From Pseudomonas sp. NCCP-436 (lineage in GTDB: Bacteria; Pseudomonadota; Gammaproteobacteria; Pseudomonadales; Pseudomonadaceae): 38,656 bases of DNA. Each line of letters opens with the position of its first letter. The first letter of the stretch is position 1. Under the pieces are notes generated by a model. The model was given only the letters and a program-made list of their open reading frames with translations, was not told the origin of the DNA and ran no database searches. Below, piece after piece: positions 1 through 8,942 of the stretch. The stretch lies in NCBI RefSeq assembly GCF_019656335.1, contig NZ_BPLZ01000022.1, positions 1 through 38,656 of the forward strand, read 5' to 3'. Made by a program: the position numbers and the translations under genes.

Positions 1-116
1 CTTGACGACCATAGAGCGTTGGAACCACCTGATCCCATCCCGAACTCAGAAGTGAAACGACGCATCGCCGATGGTAGTGTGGTGCTTCACCATGTGAGAG
101 TAGGTCATCGTCAAGC
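1..116 (+). rRNA. rrf: 5S ribosomal RNA (first ~2 nt outside window)
   Basis: The sequence matches my memory of pseudomonad 5S rRNA almost throughout. The 5' CTTGACGA arm pairs with the 3' TCGTCAAG arm (helix I), and the conserved CCGAACTCAGAAGTGAAACG loop lies near position 42. The usual leading TG is missing because the window starts inside the gene. It is the last gene of an rRNA operon transcribed rightward, and a strong terminator follows directly. Confidence 0.97.
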
Positions 117-125
117 TCCTATACG

Positions 126-164
126 AAACCCCAGATCTCGAAAGAGATCTGGGGTTTCTTCTTT
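126..164 (+). terminator. Rho-independent terminator of the rRNA operon
   Basis: A perfect 14-bp stem (126-139 with 144-157) closes a GAAA tetraloop and runs into a T-rich tail (TTTCTTCTTT). It lies 10 bases after the 5S gene, as expected for an rrn operon end. From here to the next start codon (269) I see no gene. Confidence 0.93.
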
Positions 165-268
165 GTGGTGCGGAAAACTGCCTCGGCCGGGGTGTGGCGT
201 ATATCGGTGCGATATGTCGGCGTTTGGTGGTGCTCGGATAGAATGCGCGAATTCTGCAGGGGACTTTC

Positions 269-928
269 ATGTCAGACTCGCCGCACGAACCCTCCTTGTC
301 ATCCTTGCCGCTCGAGCAGTTGATTGCCTGCCATGAGTGCGATCTGCTGATGCGCAAGCCGTTGCTGCAGGATGGGGAAAGTGCCGAATGCCCCCGCTGC
401 GGCTATGAGTTGTTCAGCCATCGGCACCATGTCGTGCGACGCAGCATGGCGTTGGTGCTGACAGCATTGCTTCTTTACGTGCCGGCCAACTTTCTGCCGA
501 TCATGCAACTCAACCTGCTGGGCCAGACCTCACAGGATACGGTCTGGAGTGGCGTGCTCGGCCTGTACGAGAGCGGCATGCAGGGCATTGCTGTGGTGGT
601 GTTTCTATGCAGCATGGCGGTGCCGCTGCTCAAGCTGCTCTGTCAGTTGCTCGTCTTGCTGAGTATTCGCCTCGACTTCGGTCGTAGCTACGGGCTGCTG
701 CTCTATCGGATCTATCACCATATGCGCGAGTGGGGGATGCTCGAGGTCTATCTGATGGGCATTCTGGTGGCGATGGTGAAGTTGATGGACCTGGCCGATC
801 TGAGTCTGGGGCTGGGTTTGTTCTGCTTTGTCGCATTGCTGTTGGTTCAGGTATGGCTGGAGGTGACCATGTCACCGCATCAGATCTGGCAGGCTCTGTC
901 CGGAGGAGCGGAGTATGCGGGCGATTGA
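269..928 (+). CDS. LetA/PqiA-family inner-membrane protein, first half
   Basis: This 219-residue protein belongs to the paraquat-inducible protein A family, the membrane partner of MCE lipid-transport tunnels (PqiAB, LetAB of E. coli). A zinc-ribbon-like pair C21-x2-C24 and C41-x2-C44 opens the protein. About four hydrophobic segments follow, roughly residues 58-82, 105-135, 150-172 and 175-200. In E. coli one ~430-residue LetA/PqiA holds two such units; here each unit is a separate gene. The ATG at 269 has AGGGGA five bases upstream. The stop overlaps the start of the next gene by 14 bases, so the three genes form a translationally coupled operon. Family assignment is firm. The exact lipid cargo is unknown, and a role in phospholipid traffic between inner and outer membrane is inferred from E. 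coli. Confidence 0.9.
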   Translation: MSDSPHEPSLSSLPLEQLIACHECDLLMRKPLLQDGESAECPRCGYELFSHRHHVVRRSMALVLTALLLYVPANFLPIMQLNLLGQTSQDTVWSGVLGLYESGMQGIAVVVFLCSMAVPLLKLLCQLLVLLSIRLDFGRSYGLLLYRIYHHMREWGMLEVYLMGILVAMVKLMDLADLSLGLGLFCFVALLLVQVWLEVTMSPHQIWQALSGGAEYAGD

Positions 929-1520
929 TGCAGGACTGCTGATCTGCCACGAGTGCCATCAGCTCAATCCTTCTGGGCAGCCTGCCTGCAGCCGCTGTGG
1001 CGGACGTCTCCATTCTCGCCGGCCAAACAGTCTTGCGCGAACCTGGGCACTGCTGCTGACCTCGATGATTCTCTATATCCCGGCCAACCTGCTGCCGATT
1101 ATGACAGTCAACAGTCTGGGCAGAGGCGCTCCAGCCACCATCATGGGAGGGGTGCTGGAACTGATCCATCTGGGCATGCTGCCGATTGCGGCAGTGGTGT
1201 TCATCGCCAGCATCCTGGTGCCGAGTTTCAAACTGGTTGGCCTTGCGCTGCTGCTTTACTCCGTGCAACGCCATCAGCCGATGTCTGCCCAGCAGCGGAT
1301 TCTGATGTACCGCTTCATCGAATGGATCGGCCGCTGGTCGATGCTGGACATCTTCGTCATTGCCATTCTGGTGGCCTTAGTGAACTTCGGCAGTCTGGCC
1401 AGTATCGAAGCCGGCGCCGGTGCCGCTGCCTTCGCCAGTGTGGTCATTCTGACCATGTTGGCGGCACTGACCTTCGATCCTCGTTTGATTTGGGATAACA
1501 CGGAAATCCATCATGACTGA
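915..1520 (+). CDS. LetA/PqiA-family inner-membrane protein, second half
   Basis: This 201-residue paralogue of the preceding gene has the same plan: C11-x2-C14 and C25-x2-C28 cysteine pairs, then about four membrane segments. Both proteins share the pattern L-Y-[IV]-PAN-[FL]-LPIM after the zinc region and a second helix ending near a lysine (LLKLL / SFKLVGL). It therefore corresponds to the second repeat of a full-length LetA. The start at 915 is preceded by CGGAGGAGCG, a strong ribosome-binding site, and lies inside the end of the first gene. Its own stop overlaps the MCE gene start at 1513. The two halves probably assemble into one inner-membrane unit that docks the MCE tunnel. This is inferred from the E. 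coli complexes, not shown by the sequence. Confidence 0.9.
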   Translation: MRAIDAGLLICHECHQLNPSGQPACSRCGGRLHSRRPNSLARTWALLLTSMILYIPANLLPIMTVNSLGRGAPATIMGGVLELIHLGMLPIAAVVFIASILVPSFKLVGLALLLYSVQRHQPMSAQQRILMYRFIEWIGRWSMLDIFVIAILVALVNFGSLASIEAGAGAAAFASVVILTMLAALTFDPRLIWDNTEIHHD

Positions 1521-3816
1521 TCTCCCTTTGGCCAAGACACGCCCGGCTTCGACCTGGTCGGCCATCTGGATCTTACCGCTGTTGGCCCTGCTGATTGGCG
1601 GTTGGCTGGCCTGGCGTGCCTATAGTGACGCCGGCATTCAGGTTGAGTTGGTATTTTCCACTGGTGATGGAATCCAGGCGGGCAAGACCGAGCTGATGTA
1701 CAAGGGCATGGCGGTGGGCAAGGTGACCGCCATCGGCCTCGATGACAGTGGGCAGGGGCGAGGTGTCGTTGCGACACTTGAGGTCAACAAGGAGCTTGAG
1801 CCCTACCTGCGCAGCGGGACGCGCTTCTGGTTGGTGCGGCCAAGCGTTACCCTGGCCGGTATCAGTGGGCTGGAAACTCTGGTATCGGGCAACTACATTA
1901 CCTTCAGTCCGGGCGAGGGAGAGGTGGCGCGTAGCTTCACTGCGCTGGATCATGAGCCGCCTATGGGGGACGAGGTGCCCGGCCTGCACCTGACGCTTAA
2001 AGCCGAGCGGCTTGGTTCTCTCAATCGTGACAGTCCGGTTTTCTACCGGCAGATCCAGGTGGGGAGAGTCAAGAGCTACGCGTTGGGTGAAGACCAGAGC
2101 ACCGTGGAGGTGAAGGTCTTTATCGAGCCGACCTATGCCCACCTGGTACGCAAGCACACGCGCTTCTGGAACGCCAGCGGAATCAGCGTGGATGCCGATC
2201 TGTCCGGTTTCAAGCTGCGCAGCGAGTCACTGGCGAGCATTGTCGCTGGCGGCATCGCTTTTGCGACTCCGGAGCATCGCAAGGACAGCCCGCCGACGGA
2301 TCCGAGCCTGCCGTTTCGACTCTATGAGAGTTATGACGAGGCTCAGGCTGGTATCAAAGTTACGGTTCGTCTGAATGACTTTGACGGTCTGCAGGAAGGG
2401 CGTACCCCGGTAATGTACAAGGGTATCCAGGTCGGCTTGCTGAAAACCCTGGAGATCGCGCCTAGTCTCGCCGGCGCTACTGCTGAACTGACCATCAATC
2501 CTCTGGCCGAGGTGTATCTGGTAGAGGGGACGGAGTTCTGGGTGGTCAAACCATCCATTTCGCTGGCTGGCATCACCGGACTTGAGGCGCTGGTCAAGGG
2601 GAACTACATCGCCGTAAGGCCGGGCGAGCCAGGCAGCCCGGCGGCCCGCAGCTTCGTTGCCCGGAGCAAGGCACCACCTCTGGATCTAGGAGCACCCGGC
2701 CTGCATCTGGTATTGGTTAGTGAGCAGCTAGGCTCCCTTGAGGTCGGTAGTCCGGTGCTCTATCGACAGATCAAGGTCGGTTCGGTACAGAGCTATCAAC
2801 TTAGGCATGATGGCGGGCAGATCCTGCTGGGGGTGCATATCGAGCCGGACTACGCTCACCTGGTGAACAGTTCGACACGCTTCTGGAATGCCAGTGGCAT
2901 CACTCTCAAAGGCGGACTGTCCGGCGTGGAGGTCAAGAGTGAGTCGTTGCAGACCCTGTTGGCTGGGGGCATTGCTTTCGATACTCCGGATCCAGAGGCG
3001 GCGAGCTCCTCACGGCAAGTGCAACGCTTCACTTTGCATGCCAACCGCGACAGTGCCTTGCAGCTCGGAGTGCCTATTACCCTTCGACTAACTGATGGTG
3101 ATGGTCTGCAGCCCGGGACTCTGGTGCGCTACAAGGGCCTGGAGGTCGGCCGGGTGGAGCATTTGCGGCTGAGCGACGATCTGCAGGAAGTGATTCTGGA
3201 GACCCGCATCACTCGGGCTGCGGAGCAGATCGCCCGTGAAGGTTCGCGCTTCTGGGTGGTGAAGCCGGAGTTCGGGCTGACGCGCACGGCGAACCTCGGC
3301 ACGCTGGTCAGCGGTCAGTATCTGGAGGTGCAGCCGTCTGAGCTCGGTAATGCGCGGCGAACCGATTTCAGGGTATTGCCGGCTGCACCCAATCAGGTTC
3401 GCGAGGAGAATGGCCTGCGCGTGGTGCTGAGCGCCCCCCGGCTTGGTTCCATCAAACCTGGGGTTCAGGTTAGTTATCGTGAGGTTCCGGTGGGCAGGGT
3501 GGTGGATTTCGAGCTGGGGCCGACCTCGGACCGGGTGCTGATCCATGTGCTGATTGAGCCGCGTTATGCACCGCTGGTTCGCAGTGGCAGTCGCTTCTGG
3601 AACGCCAGTGGTATCGGTGTGGACGCCGGGTTGTTCAGAGGAGTGAAGGTGCGCACCGAGTCGCTCGAGGCACTTCTGGAGGGTGGCATAGCCTTTGCTA
3701 CACCAAACAATCCGGAGATGGGCGGGCCGGCGCTGCCCGGACAGACCTTCGCACTGTTCGACGAGGCAGAGGAAGCCTGGTTGCAATGGGCGCCGAAGAT
3801 CGTGCTGGAGCAGTGA
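1513..3816 (+). CDS. Six-MCE-domain LetB/PqiB-like intermembrane lipid-transport protein
   Basis: This 767-residue protein has one N-terminal membrane anchor (about residues 14-36) followed by six MCE domains starting near residues 41, 157, 280, 396, 519 and 634. Odd-numbered domains share Y-K-G-[MIL]-x-V-G; even-numbered ones share L-G-S-[LI] and Y-R-[QE]-[IV]-x-V-G. RFWNASGI recurs after every even domain. E. coli PqiB has three MCE domains and LetB (YebT) seven, so this is an intermediate architecture closer to LetB. MCE domains form stacked hexameric rings that build a hydrophobic tunnel across the periplasm for phospholipids. Start codon ATG at 1513 overlaps the end of the upstream LetA-like gene by 8 bases. 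Family is certain; calling it orthologous to LetB rather than PqiB is inference. Confidence 0.92.
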   Translation: MTDLPLAKTRPASTWSAIWILPLLALLIGGWLAWRAYSDAGIQVELVFSTGDGIQAGKTELMYKGMAVGKVTAIGLDDSGQGRGVVATLEVNKELEPYLRSGTRFWLVRPSVTLAGISGLETLVSGNYITFSPGEGEVARSFTALDHEPPMGDEVPGLHLTLKAERLGSLNRDSPVFYRQIQVGRVKSYALGEDQSTVEVKVFIEPTYAHLVRKHTRFWNASGISVDADLSGFKLRSESLASIVAGGIAFATPEHRKDSPPTDPSLPFRLYESYDEAQAGIKVTVRLNDFDGLQEGRTPVMYKGIQVGLLKTLEIAPSLAGATAELTINPLAEVYLVEGTEFWVVKPSISLAGITGLEALVKGNYIAVRPGEPGSPAARSFVARSKAPPLDLGAPGLHLVLVSEQLGSLEVGSPVLYRQIKVGSVQSYQLRHDGGQILLGVHIEPDYAHLVNSSTRFWNASGITLKGGLSGVEVKSESLQTLLAGGIAFDTPDPEAASSSRQVQRFTLHANRDSALQLGVPITLRLTDGDGLQPGTLVRYKGLEVGRVEHLRLSDDLQEVILETRITRAAEQIAREGSRFWVVKPEFGLTRTANLGTLVSGQYLEVQPSELGNARRTDFRVLPAAPNQVREENGLRVVLSAPRLGSIKPGVQVSYREVPVGRVVDFELGPTSDRVLIHVLIEPRYAPLVRSGSRFWNASGIGVDAGLFRGVKVRTESLEALLEGGIAFATPNNPEMGGPALPGQTFALFDEAEEAWLQWAPKIVLEQ

Positions 3817-3821
3817 GTGCG

Positions 3822-3850
3822 AAAAGGGGCCGCATTGAGCGGCCCCTTTT
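3822..3850. terminator. Bidirectional Rho-independent terminator
   Basis: A perfect 12-bp stem AAAAGGGGCCGC / GCGGCCCCTTTT closes a five-base loop (3834-3838). T-tracts are present on both strands because the stem ends in A4/T4. It sits between the convergent letB-like and mksB genes and can serve both. Confidence 0.92.
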
Positions 3851-3895
3851 ACTTGGGCTTCAGAAAGGTTGGCGAGTCGAACGCTCCCTGTATGA

Positions 3896-6727
3896 TCAGG
3901 CCATCTCGGCTGCATCCTGCGGCTGAGCCGAGAGTGTTTGGGCTCTTTCGCGCGGCTTGATGAACTTCCAGTCTGCTTCGTCGATGTAGATGCCGTTGGG
4001 GCCGCTGCCACCTTCCAGGTCGATGGCCACATGGGCCGAAACCTGTGGCTTGACCGAGGCAAGGATCGGCACAAAGCCCAGTTGCAGGCTGGTTTCGATC
4101 AGTGCCTGCTGGTTGCGCTCGTCGATGTCCGCTGCCTCGTCGAGGTAGTAGGGCAGGCGGATGCGTCCGGCCTGCTCGCGATCCATCAGGTGCAGTAGCA
4201 GATACATGTTGGTCAGCGCCTTGATGGTCATGGTGGTGCCGTTGGAGGCGGCCCCATCAATGTCCGTGTGGATCACCGGCTGGCCATGCATCTTGGTGAT
4301 CTCGAAGGCCAGTTCGAACAGATCCTTCAGTCCCAGCTGGTTGCCGTTGGCGGCCACCAGGCGCGACAGGTAGTCCTTGGCCTCCTCGTTCTTCGCATCC
4401 TGCTCGGCGCTCTGGCTGAGGTCGAACACCGACAGGGTCTCGCCTTCCTCGTACTGCCCGGCACTGTGGATGATCTGATCGATATGTCGCAACGCCTCTT
4501 TGTTCGGCGCCAGGACAATGCGGAAACTCTGCAGGTTGGAGACCTGACGACGGTTGATCTCGCGGTTGAACAGCGCCAGTTGGTGTTCCAGGTTGTCGTA
4601 GTCGCTGCGGATATTGCGCAATGTCCGGGCAATGTCGGTGACCGCTGCACGGCGTGCCTTGGCCAGGGTCAGAGCTTCGTCCTGACGGTGCGCGTAGGCA
4701 TTGACCAGCAGTTGGATGCGGCGCTCGGCGTCGTCCTCGCTATCGAATTTGGCCACACCTTTGAGGCGGATCTGTGCGTAGAGCGCCTCGATCTGGCCGT
4801 CGATGCGTTGCAGAGCCTGCCAGGTGTCCTGATAGTCGCTCAGTAGCGGCAGCAGATTGTCCAGTGAGTCGTCCACCGGATCCATGAACGGCGTGCCGAA
4901 GGGAAGATCGGCCGGCAGCAATTGGCGACGGCGCAGGGCGTCTTCCAGAGTACGCTCCTTGGCTTCCAGATCGGCCAGTTGGCGGCTGACCAGCTGCAAC
5001 TTGGCCGACAGCTGCTGAACGCGCTCGGCGAAGGCATCGCTGGCTCGGCGGAGTTCGTCCTGGGTGGCTTCCAGCTCTGCCAAACGTGCGAGCTTCTGCG
5101 GTTCTTCGGCGGTCAGGGTCTGACTCTTGCGGAAGTCCTCCAGAGCTTTCTGGGCGTCCAGAACCGCCTGGTACAACTGCTCGGCCTGGGCCTTGCTGGC
5201 AGCCCGGTCGGCGGTGACCGACTGCTGGGTTTTCAGTTGCTTGAGTTCGCGCTCCAGACGATCCTTCTGGTCGCGCAGGGCGGCGCGGTCAGCCAGCGCC
5301 TGCAGGGCCGGCGGCTCGATCTGGCTGAGATCGATGGCTAGACCGGGCACTTCGAAGATGTTGCCCTTGAAGCGGTCAAGCACTGCCTCGACGGCCGGGA
5401 TCCAGTCGTCGCCCTCGGCCCGGATGCCTTTCTCGCCCAGCGGCAGGCTGAACAGCTGGCCGTTGAACAGGCGCATCAGGCGGTCGACATCCTGCTGGCT
5501 GAACTCCTCGCGCAGGCGCGAGTAGCTGTTGTTGTCGGCGTGGTCGAGCTGTTGCCGAACTGACTTCAGGCGCTTTTCCAGATCGCGCACGCGCTCGTCC
5601 AGATCTTCGCTGGAGAACTGGCGGGACTGTGCCAGAGCACCGGCCAGCTCATCGTGGGCGTCCTTGGCGGCCAGCAGTTGCTCCTCCAGCACCCTGGCAT
5701 CCTCGATCAGGGCAAAGCGGTTCTTCAGTACCGCCAGTTCGCCCAGCCAGCGCTGAATTTCGCTGATCTCACGCTCCAGCCGTATCAGCTCCGAGGTGGA
5801 GCTGCGCTGTTCGTTCTGCAGGCCGTCCTGTTCGCTTCTGTAGTGCTCGGCCTGGATCAGAAGTTCTTCCTTGCGTGCGTCGGCGTAGTCGTGCCAGGTG
5901 CCGAGCAGGCTGTCGAGCAGCGGTGAGAGGCGGTGCATCTTGCCGCGCAGAATGTCGCGCTGGGTTACGCCGGCAGCCAGTGCTTCGATCAGCGGGCCGG
6001 CGGCAACCAATGCCTGGTAGTCCTGCTCCATGCGGCGCACGTCACGGAAGGCTTCCTCGGTGGCGGCAATGTAATCGACGCTGCCCGAGCGCAGGCTGTG
6101 CTCGAAGGCATCGAGGAACAGTTGCTTGAGCTTGGCTGCCGTGATTTCCCTCATATGCAGGAGGTTGATAAACAGTGCGCGGAAGGTCTTCAGGCTCTGT
6201 TCGCTGGTCGAGCGCAGCGGAATCAGGGTCAGATCCAGCGGAATGCTGGTATGGCCGCCTACTAGCAGGCGGCGCAGCTCATCGGGCTTGAGTTCGTAGG
6301 CGGTAATGCCGGCCTGAGCGAGGTTTTTGAACAGCTCGCGCTGGCGTAGGCAGGTGCCGTTCTGCTGGTAATGATCCAGATCCAGTTCGCCGGCATAGGC
6401 GAAGAACTGGTGACCGAAGCCGCCTCCCGGACCGCGGCCGGCCACGCCGATCACGTGAGGGCCGTGGGGCAGGACGACTTCGACGAGGATGTAGCTGGTG
6501 TCCGTGGCGAAGTAGAACTTGCGTGATTGTTCCAGGCTGTACTTGCCGAAGCTCATGTCTGACATGCGCGCCAGAATTGGAAACTGCAGGGCGTTGATCG
6601 AGGCGGACTTGCCAAGGTTGTTGGCGCCGTAGACCGACAGCGGGTTTTCCAGCGGGAACAGCCCGAGGCTGTAGCCAGCAGTATTCAGCAGGGCGAAGCG
6701 GCGGATGCCGTAGCGTTCCTGACTCAT
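3896..6727 (-). CDS. mksB: MksB, SMC-like ATPase of the MksBEF condensin
   Basis: This 943-residue MukB-like SMC protein has an N-terminal P-loop G-A-N-N-L-G-K-S (residues 34-41). Long charged coiled-coil regions follow, rich in Glu, Arg, Gln and Leu (about 250-420 and 480-800). A C-terminal Walker B Y-Y-L-D-E (about 860-864) is followed by a D-loop-like stretch. MksB is shorter than MukB (~1480 residues), as here. With MksE and MksF it forms an alternative bacterial condensin that organises and segregates chromosomes; in P. aeruginosa it acts beside SMC-ScpAB. Its ATG overlaps the mksE stop by four bases (ATGA). MksB (JetC) also occurs in Wadjet anti-plasmid systems, but those need MksG/JetD, which is absent here. 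Assignment is secure; the role as a housekeeping condensin is inferred from gene content. Confidence 0.93.
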   Translation of the reverse strand: MSQERYGIRRFALLNTAGYSLGLFPLENPLSVYGANNLGKSASINALQFPILARMSDMSFGKYSLEQSRKFYFATDTSYILVEVVLPHGPHVIGVAGRGPGGGFGHQFFAYAGELDLDHYQQNGTCLRQRELFKNLAQAGITAYELKPDELRRLLVGGHTSIPLDLTLIPLRSTSEQSLKTFRALFINLLHMREITAAKLKQLFLDAFEHSLRSGSVDYIAATEEAFRDVRRMEQDYQALVAAGPLIEALAAGVTQRDILRGKMHRLSPLLDSLLGTWHDYADARKEELLIQAEHYRSEQDGLQNEQRSSTSELIRLEREISEIQRWLGELAVLKNRFALIEDARVLEEQLLAAKDAHDELAGALAQSRQFSSEDLDERVRDLEKRLKSVRQQLDHADNNSYSRLREEFSQQDVDRLMRLFNGQLFSLPLGEKGIRAEGDDWIPAVEAVLDRFKGNIFEVPGLAIDLSQIEPPALQALADRAALRDQKDRLERELKQLKTQQSVTADRAASKAQAEQLYQAVLDAQKALEDFRKSQTLTAEEPQKLARLAELEATQDELRRASDAFAERVQQLSAKLQLVSRQLADLEAKERTLEDALRRRQLLPADLPFGTPFMDPVDDSLDNLLPLLSDYQDTWQALQRIDGQIEALYAQIRLKGVAKFDSEDDAERRIQLLVNAYAHRQDEALTLAKARRAAVTDIARTLRNIRSDYDNLEHQLALFNREINRRQVSNLQSFRIVLAPNKEALRHIDQIIHSAGQYEEGETLSVFDLSQSAEQDAKNEEAKDYLSRLVAANGNQLGLKDLFELAFEITKMHGQPVIHTDIDGAASNGTTMTIKALTNMYLLLHLMDREQAGRIRLPYYLDEAADIDERNQQALIETSLQLGFVPILASVKPQVSAHVAIDLEGGSGPNGIYIDEADWKFIKPRERAQTLSAQPQDAAEMA

Positions 6728-7407
6728 GCGTCCATCTCCTGTGCGGCGCGTTCTTCAGCCATGGCTCGGGCCAGGGCATCATCCTCGGATTCTCCCTCCG
6801 GCGCGTCGGCTTCTTCGGTCTCGTCGCCGGCCAGTACCGGAGCCGGCAGCGGCAGGTCGCTGCTGTGCAGGCTGGCGGCCAGATCGCGGTCGTGCTGTAC
6901 GGCCAGACAGACATCGAGGAAGCGGTGCATCGGTGGAAGGAAGCGGTAGACGCCGTTGCTGTCCTCGGCAAAGCCGAGCTGGGTCAGGCGGCGGATGATC
7001 TTGTCTTCCAGCTCCTCGAAGGTGGTCACCTCAGCTTGCAGGAACAGGTCGCGGTACTTGTCCAGCAGGGCCGGAAGTTCGTCGCGGCCAAGGCTGCCGC
7101 CGTCGAGTACCGAGAGCGGATCGCGGCCCTGATCGGCGAGATGTTCGACCAGGATGAAGGTGAACAACGCCAGACGCTGGGCGGTCTTGTTTACCTGCGG
7201 GGCGATCTGTTCCGGGACGAAGTAGTAGAAGCCGCGCGGGTCGCAGACCAGTTCGAAGCCGAGAGCCTTGAACAGGGCGCGGTATTGATCCTGCATGCTC
7301 GACAACTGGGCGTAGCACTCCGGCTCGCTACGCGAGATGTGGTAGCCCTTGAACAGGTCGCGGAACACCGCCGCGAGCTGGGTCATTTCTTTGAGGTCGA
7401 TATTCAT
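6724..7407 (-). CDS. mksE: MksE, condensin accessory subunit
   Basis: This 227-residue protein lies in the fixed order mksF-mksE-mksB. MksE is a winged-helix (kite-type) subunit that binds MksF and DNA. The central part (about 70-170) contains the helical/winged-helix region. The last ~45 residues are very acidic (Glu/Asp-rich), as in many pseudomonad homologues. The stop codon shares ATGA with the mksB start, so the two are translationally coupled. The start ATG at 7407 has only a weak Shine-Dalgarno (GAG). A 111-base spacer separates it from mksF. There is little sequence signature of its own, so the identification rests on size, fold-like pattern and position. Confidence 0.88.
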   Translation of the reverse strand: MNIDLKEMTQLAAVFRDLFKGYHISRSEPECYAQLSSMQDQYRALFKALGFELVCDPRGFYYFVPEQIAPQVNKTAQRLALFTFILVEHLADQGRDPLSVLDGGSLGRDELPALLDKYRDLFLQAEVTTFEELEDKIIRRLTQLGFAEDSNGVYRFLPPMHRFLDVCLAVQHDRDLAASLHSSDLPLPAPVLAGDETEEADAPEGESEDDALARAMAEERAAQEMDA

Positions 7408-7518
7408 ACGTCGTGCTCACGGGCAGGAGTTGGGTGAAGCGTGCCGCAGCGCGCTCCGCCTGAGAGTTCGGGATGGCTGATGGTGAACAGAAAGGGTGTT
7501 GTCCACTCTATCTTGCGT

Positions 7519-8760
7519 TTAAGCATTGGGCTGGCCCACCAGTGCAAAGGAACTGAGGCTGAGCTCATGTTCGCGGGTCAGGTAGCTGCGACGCTCCAGA
7601 CGCTCACGCTGGAAGCGCGATTCGCGTGACAGTCGCGAGAACCAGTAGAGCAACTCGTCGGTGGCGCCGTCCGGCTCCTGCTCCAGCAGCCAGGCCATCA
7701 GATCCGGCAGCGGCAGTGCCTGCTCGCAGCGTTCGATCATCTCTCGTGCGGTCTTCGGCGCCTTGGGCGCGCCACCCTTGCGGGTGCTACTGGCCTTGGG
7801 GAAGTGTGCCGGTTTCGCTTCGAAGCGGGCCAGGGCATAGACGTAAGCCTCGACCTGCGAGGCCGAACCGAGGAAGTTGCTTTGTGGCCGGGTAAACAGC
7901 GGCATGGCGGCCTGCGGCACGGCGTCGATGCCCTTCTTGCGGATCACCGACAGTGCCAGCGCTGCGCCACGGGTCACGGCGTTATGCCGGCGGGCTTCCT
8001 CGCGCAGCGGCAGCAGCAGTTCGCGGGCCCGGCGCAGGGTCAGCTGGGCGGTGGTTTGCATTTCCAGGATGCGTGCGTGGGTGCGCAGCAGCAGGTCGTC
8101 GTCGACCAGTTGGCCGAGACGCTGCTGATCGCCGAGCAGGCGCAACAGTACCTGCTCGACCCGGCGCACACCCTGCTCGAAGGCACCGTCGGCTGCCACC
8201 AGTTGAATCATCGGCTCGACGTATTCGTCCCAGGTGGCCAGTACTTCGGCGTAGCGCTGGCGCAGTGGGATCTGTCTGTCCGAGGTTTTGGCCCGGTCGG
8301 CCACGCCGGCCAGGGCCTGCTCGTCGTTGGCCAGCTTCTTCAGTACATCGCGCACGCGCATATCGAGCAGGCGCAGCTGGCGCGCCAGATCGGCGGCATC
8401 ACGCACCTCGAAGGCGTCCTGAATATAGCCGGCCAGACGCTCCAGATGGCGCAGGTAGGCTTCTATCTCCAGGCACAGACCAAGGCGGTGCTCACGGCGC
8501 AGGTAGGCAAGGAAGTCGTGAATCTGCGCGTTGAGCTCGAAGCGGTTGGGGCTCTTGGCCACCGGCACCAGGATGTCCAGGCGGATCCAGTTGTCGAGCA
8601 GGGCAGTGATGTCACTGGGCGTGGCGTCCGGCAGCTGCATGGTCAGTTGGCTGCGCAGCTCAACCAGGCTCAGGGTTCCGGCATCGAACCGCTCGCAAAG
8701 CGGTTCGAGCAACGTCCAGTGTTCGGCGAGGGCGCGCAATACGCGCTTGGGATCGATCAT
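7519..8760 (-). CDS. mksF: MksF, kleisin-like condensin subunit
   Basis: MksF is the kleisin of the MksBEF complex and bridges the MksB heads. The open frame reaches back to 8922, but the first 54 residues of that longer version look like upstream DNA. Residues from M-I-D-P-K-R onward look like the natural N-terminus, so I place the start at 8760 (413 residues). The protein is mostly helical: an N-terminal winged-helix-like part (about 1-110), a long helical middle with many Leu/Arg/Glu (120-300), a Lys/Ala/Pro-rich linker (about 325-345) and a C-terminal winged-helix-like domain. No strong ribosome-binding site is visible before 8760, so the exact start is uncertain. It is first in the mksFEB operon and divergent from nspC. 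Confidence 0.87.
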   Translation of the reverse strand: MIDPKRVLRALAEHWTLLEPLCERFDAGTLSLVELRSQLTMQLPDATPSDITALLDNWIRLDILVPVAKSPNRFELNAQIHDFLAYLRREHRLGLCLEIEAYLRHLERLAGYIQDAFEVRDAADLARQLRLLDMRVRDVLKKLANDEQALAGVADRAKTSDRQIPLRQRYAEVLATWDEYVEPMIQLVAADGAFEQGVRRVEQVLLRLLGDQQRLGQLVDDDLLLRTHARILEMQTTAQLTLRRARELLLPLREEARRHNAVTRGAALALSVIRKKGIDAVPQAAMPLFTRPQSNFLGSASQVEAYVYALARFEAKPAHFPKASSTRKGGAPKAPKTAREMIERCEQALPLPDLMAWLLEQEPDGATDELLYWFSRLSRESRFQRERLERRSYLTREHELSLSSFALVGQPNA

Positions 8761-8942
8761 CGAGGCGCCGGCTTCCAGGCAAGTGAAAAGAGACAATTGT
8801 ACTGCAAGGCGAATGCCGGTTTTGAGCCTGAGTCGATCAGAGGTGTCTTGGTAGCGCACAAGCAATGCGCTGTTGTGCAAAAAATCTCCAATGCCCTTTC
8901 GATATCCTGCGGTTATCGGCACAATTCGCGTCCACTTTTTCC

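Noticed and set aside
3896..8760. MksBEF as a Wadjet anti-plasmid defence operon.
   Set aside because: The essential MksG/JetD nuclease is missing and the neighbours are housekeeping genes, so I describe it as a condensin.
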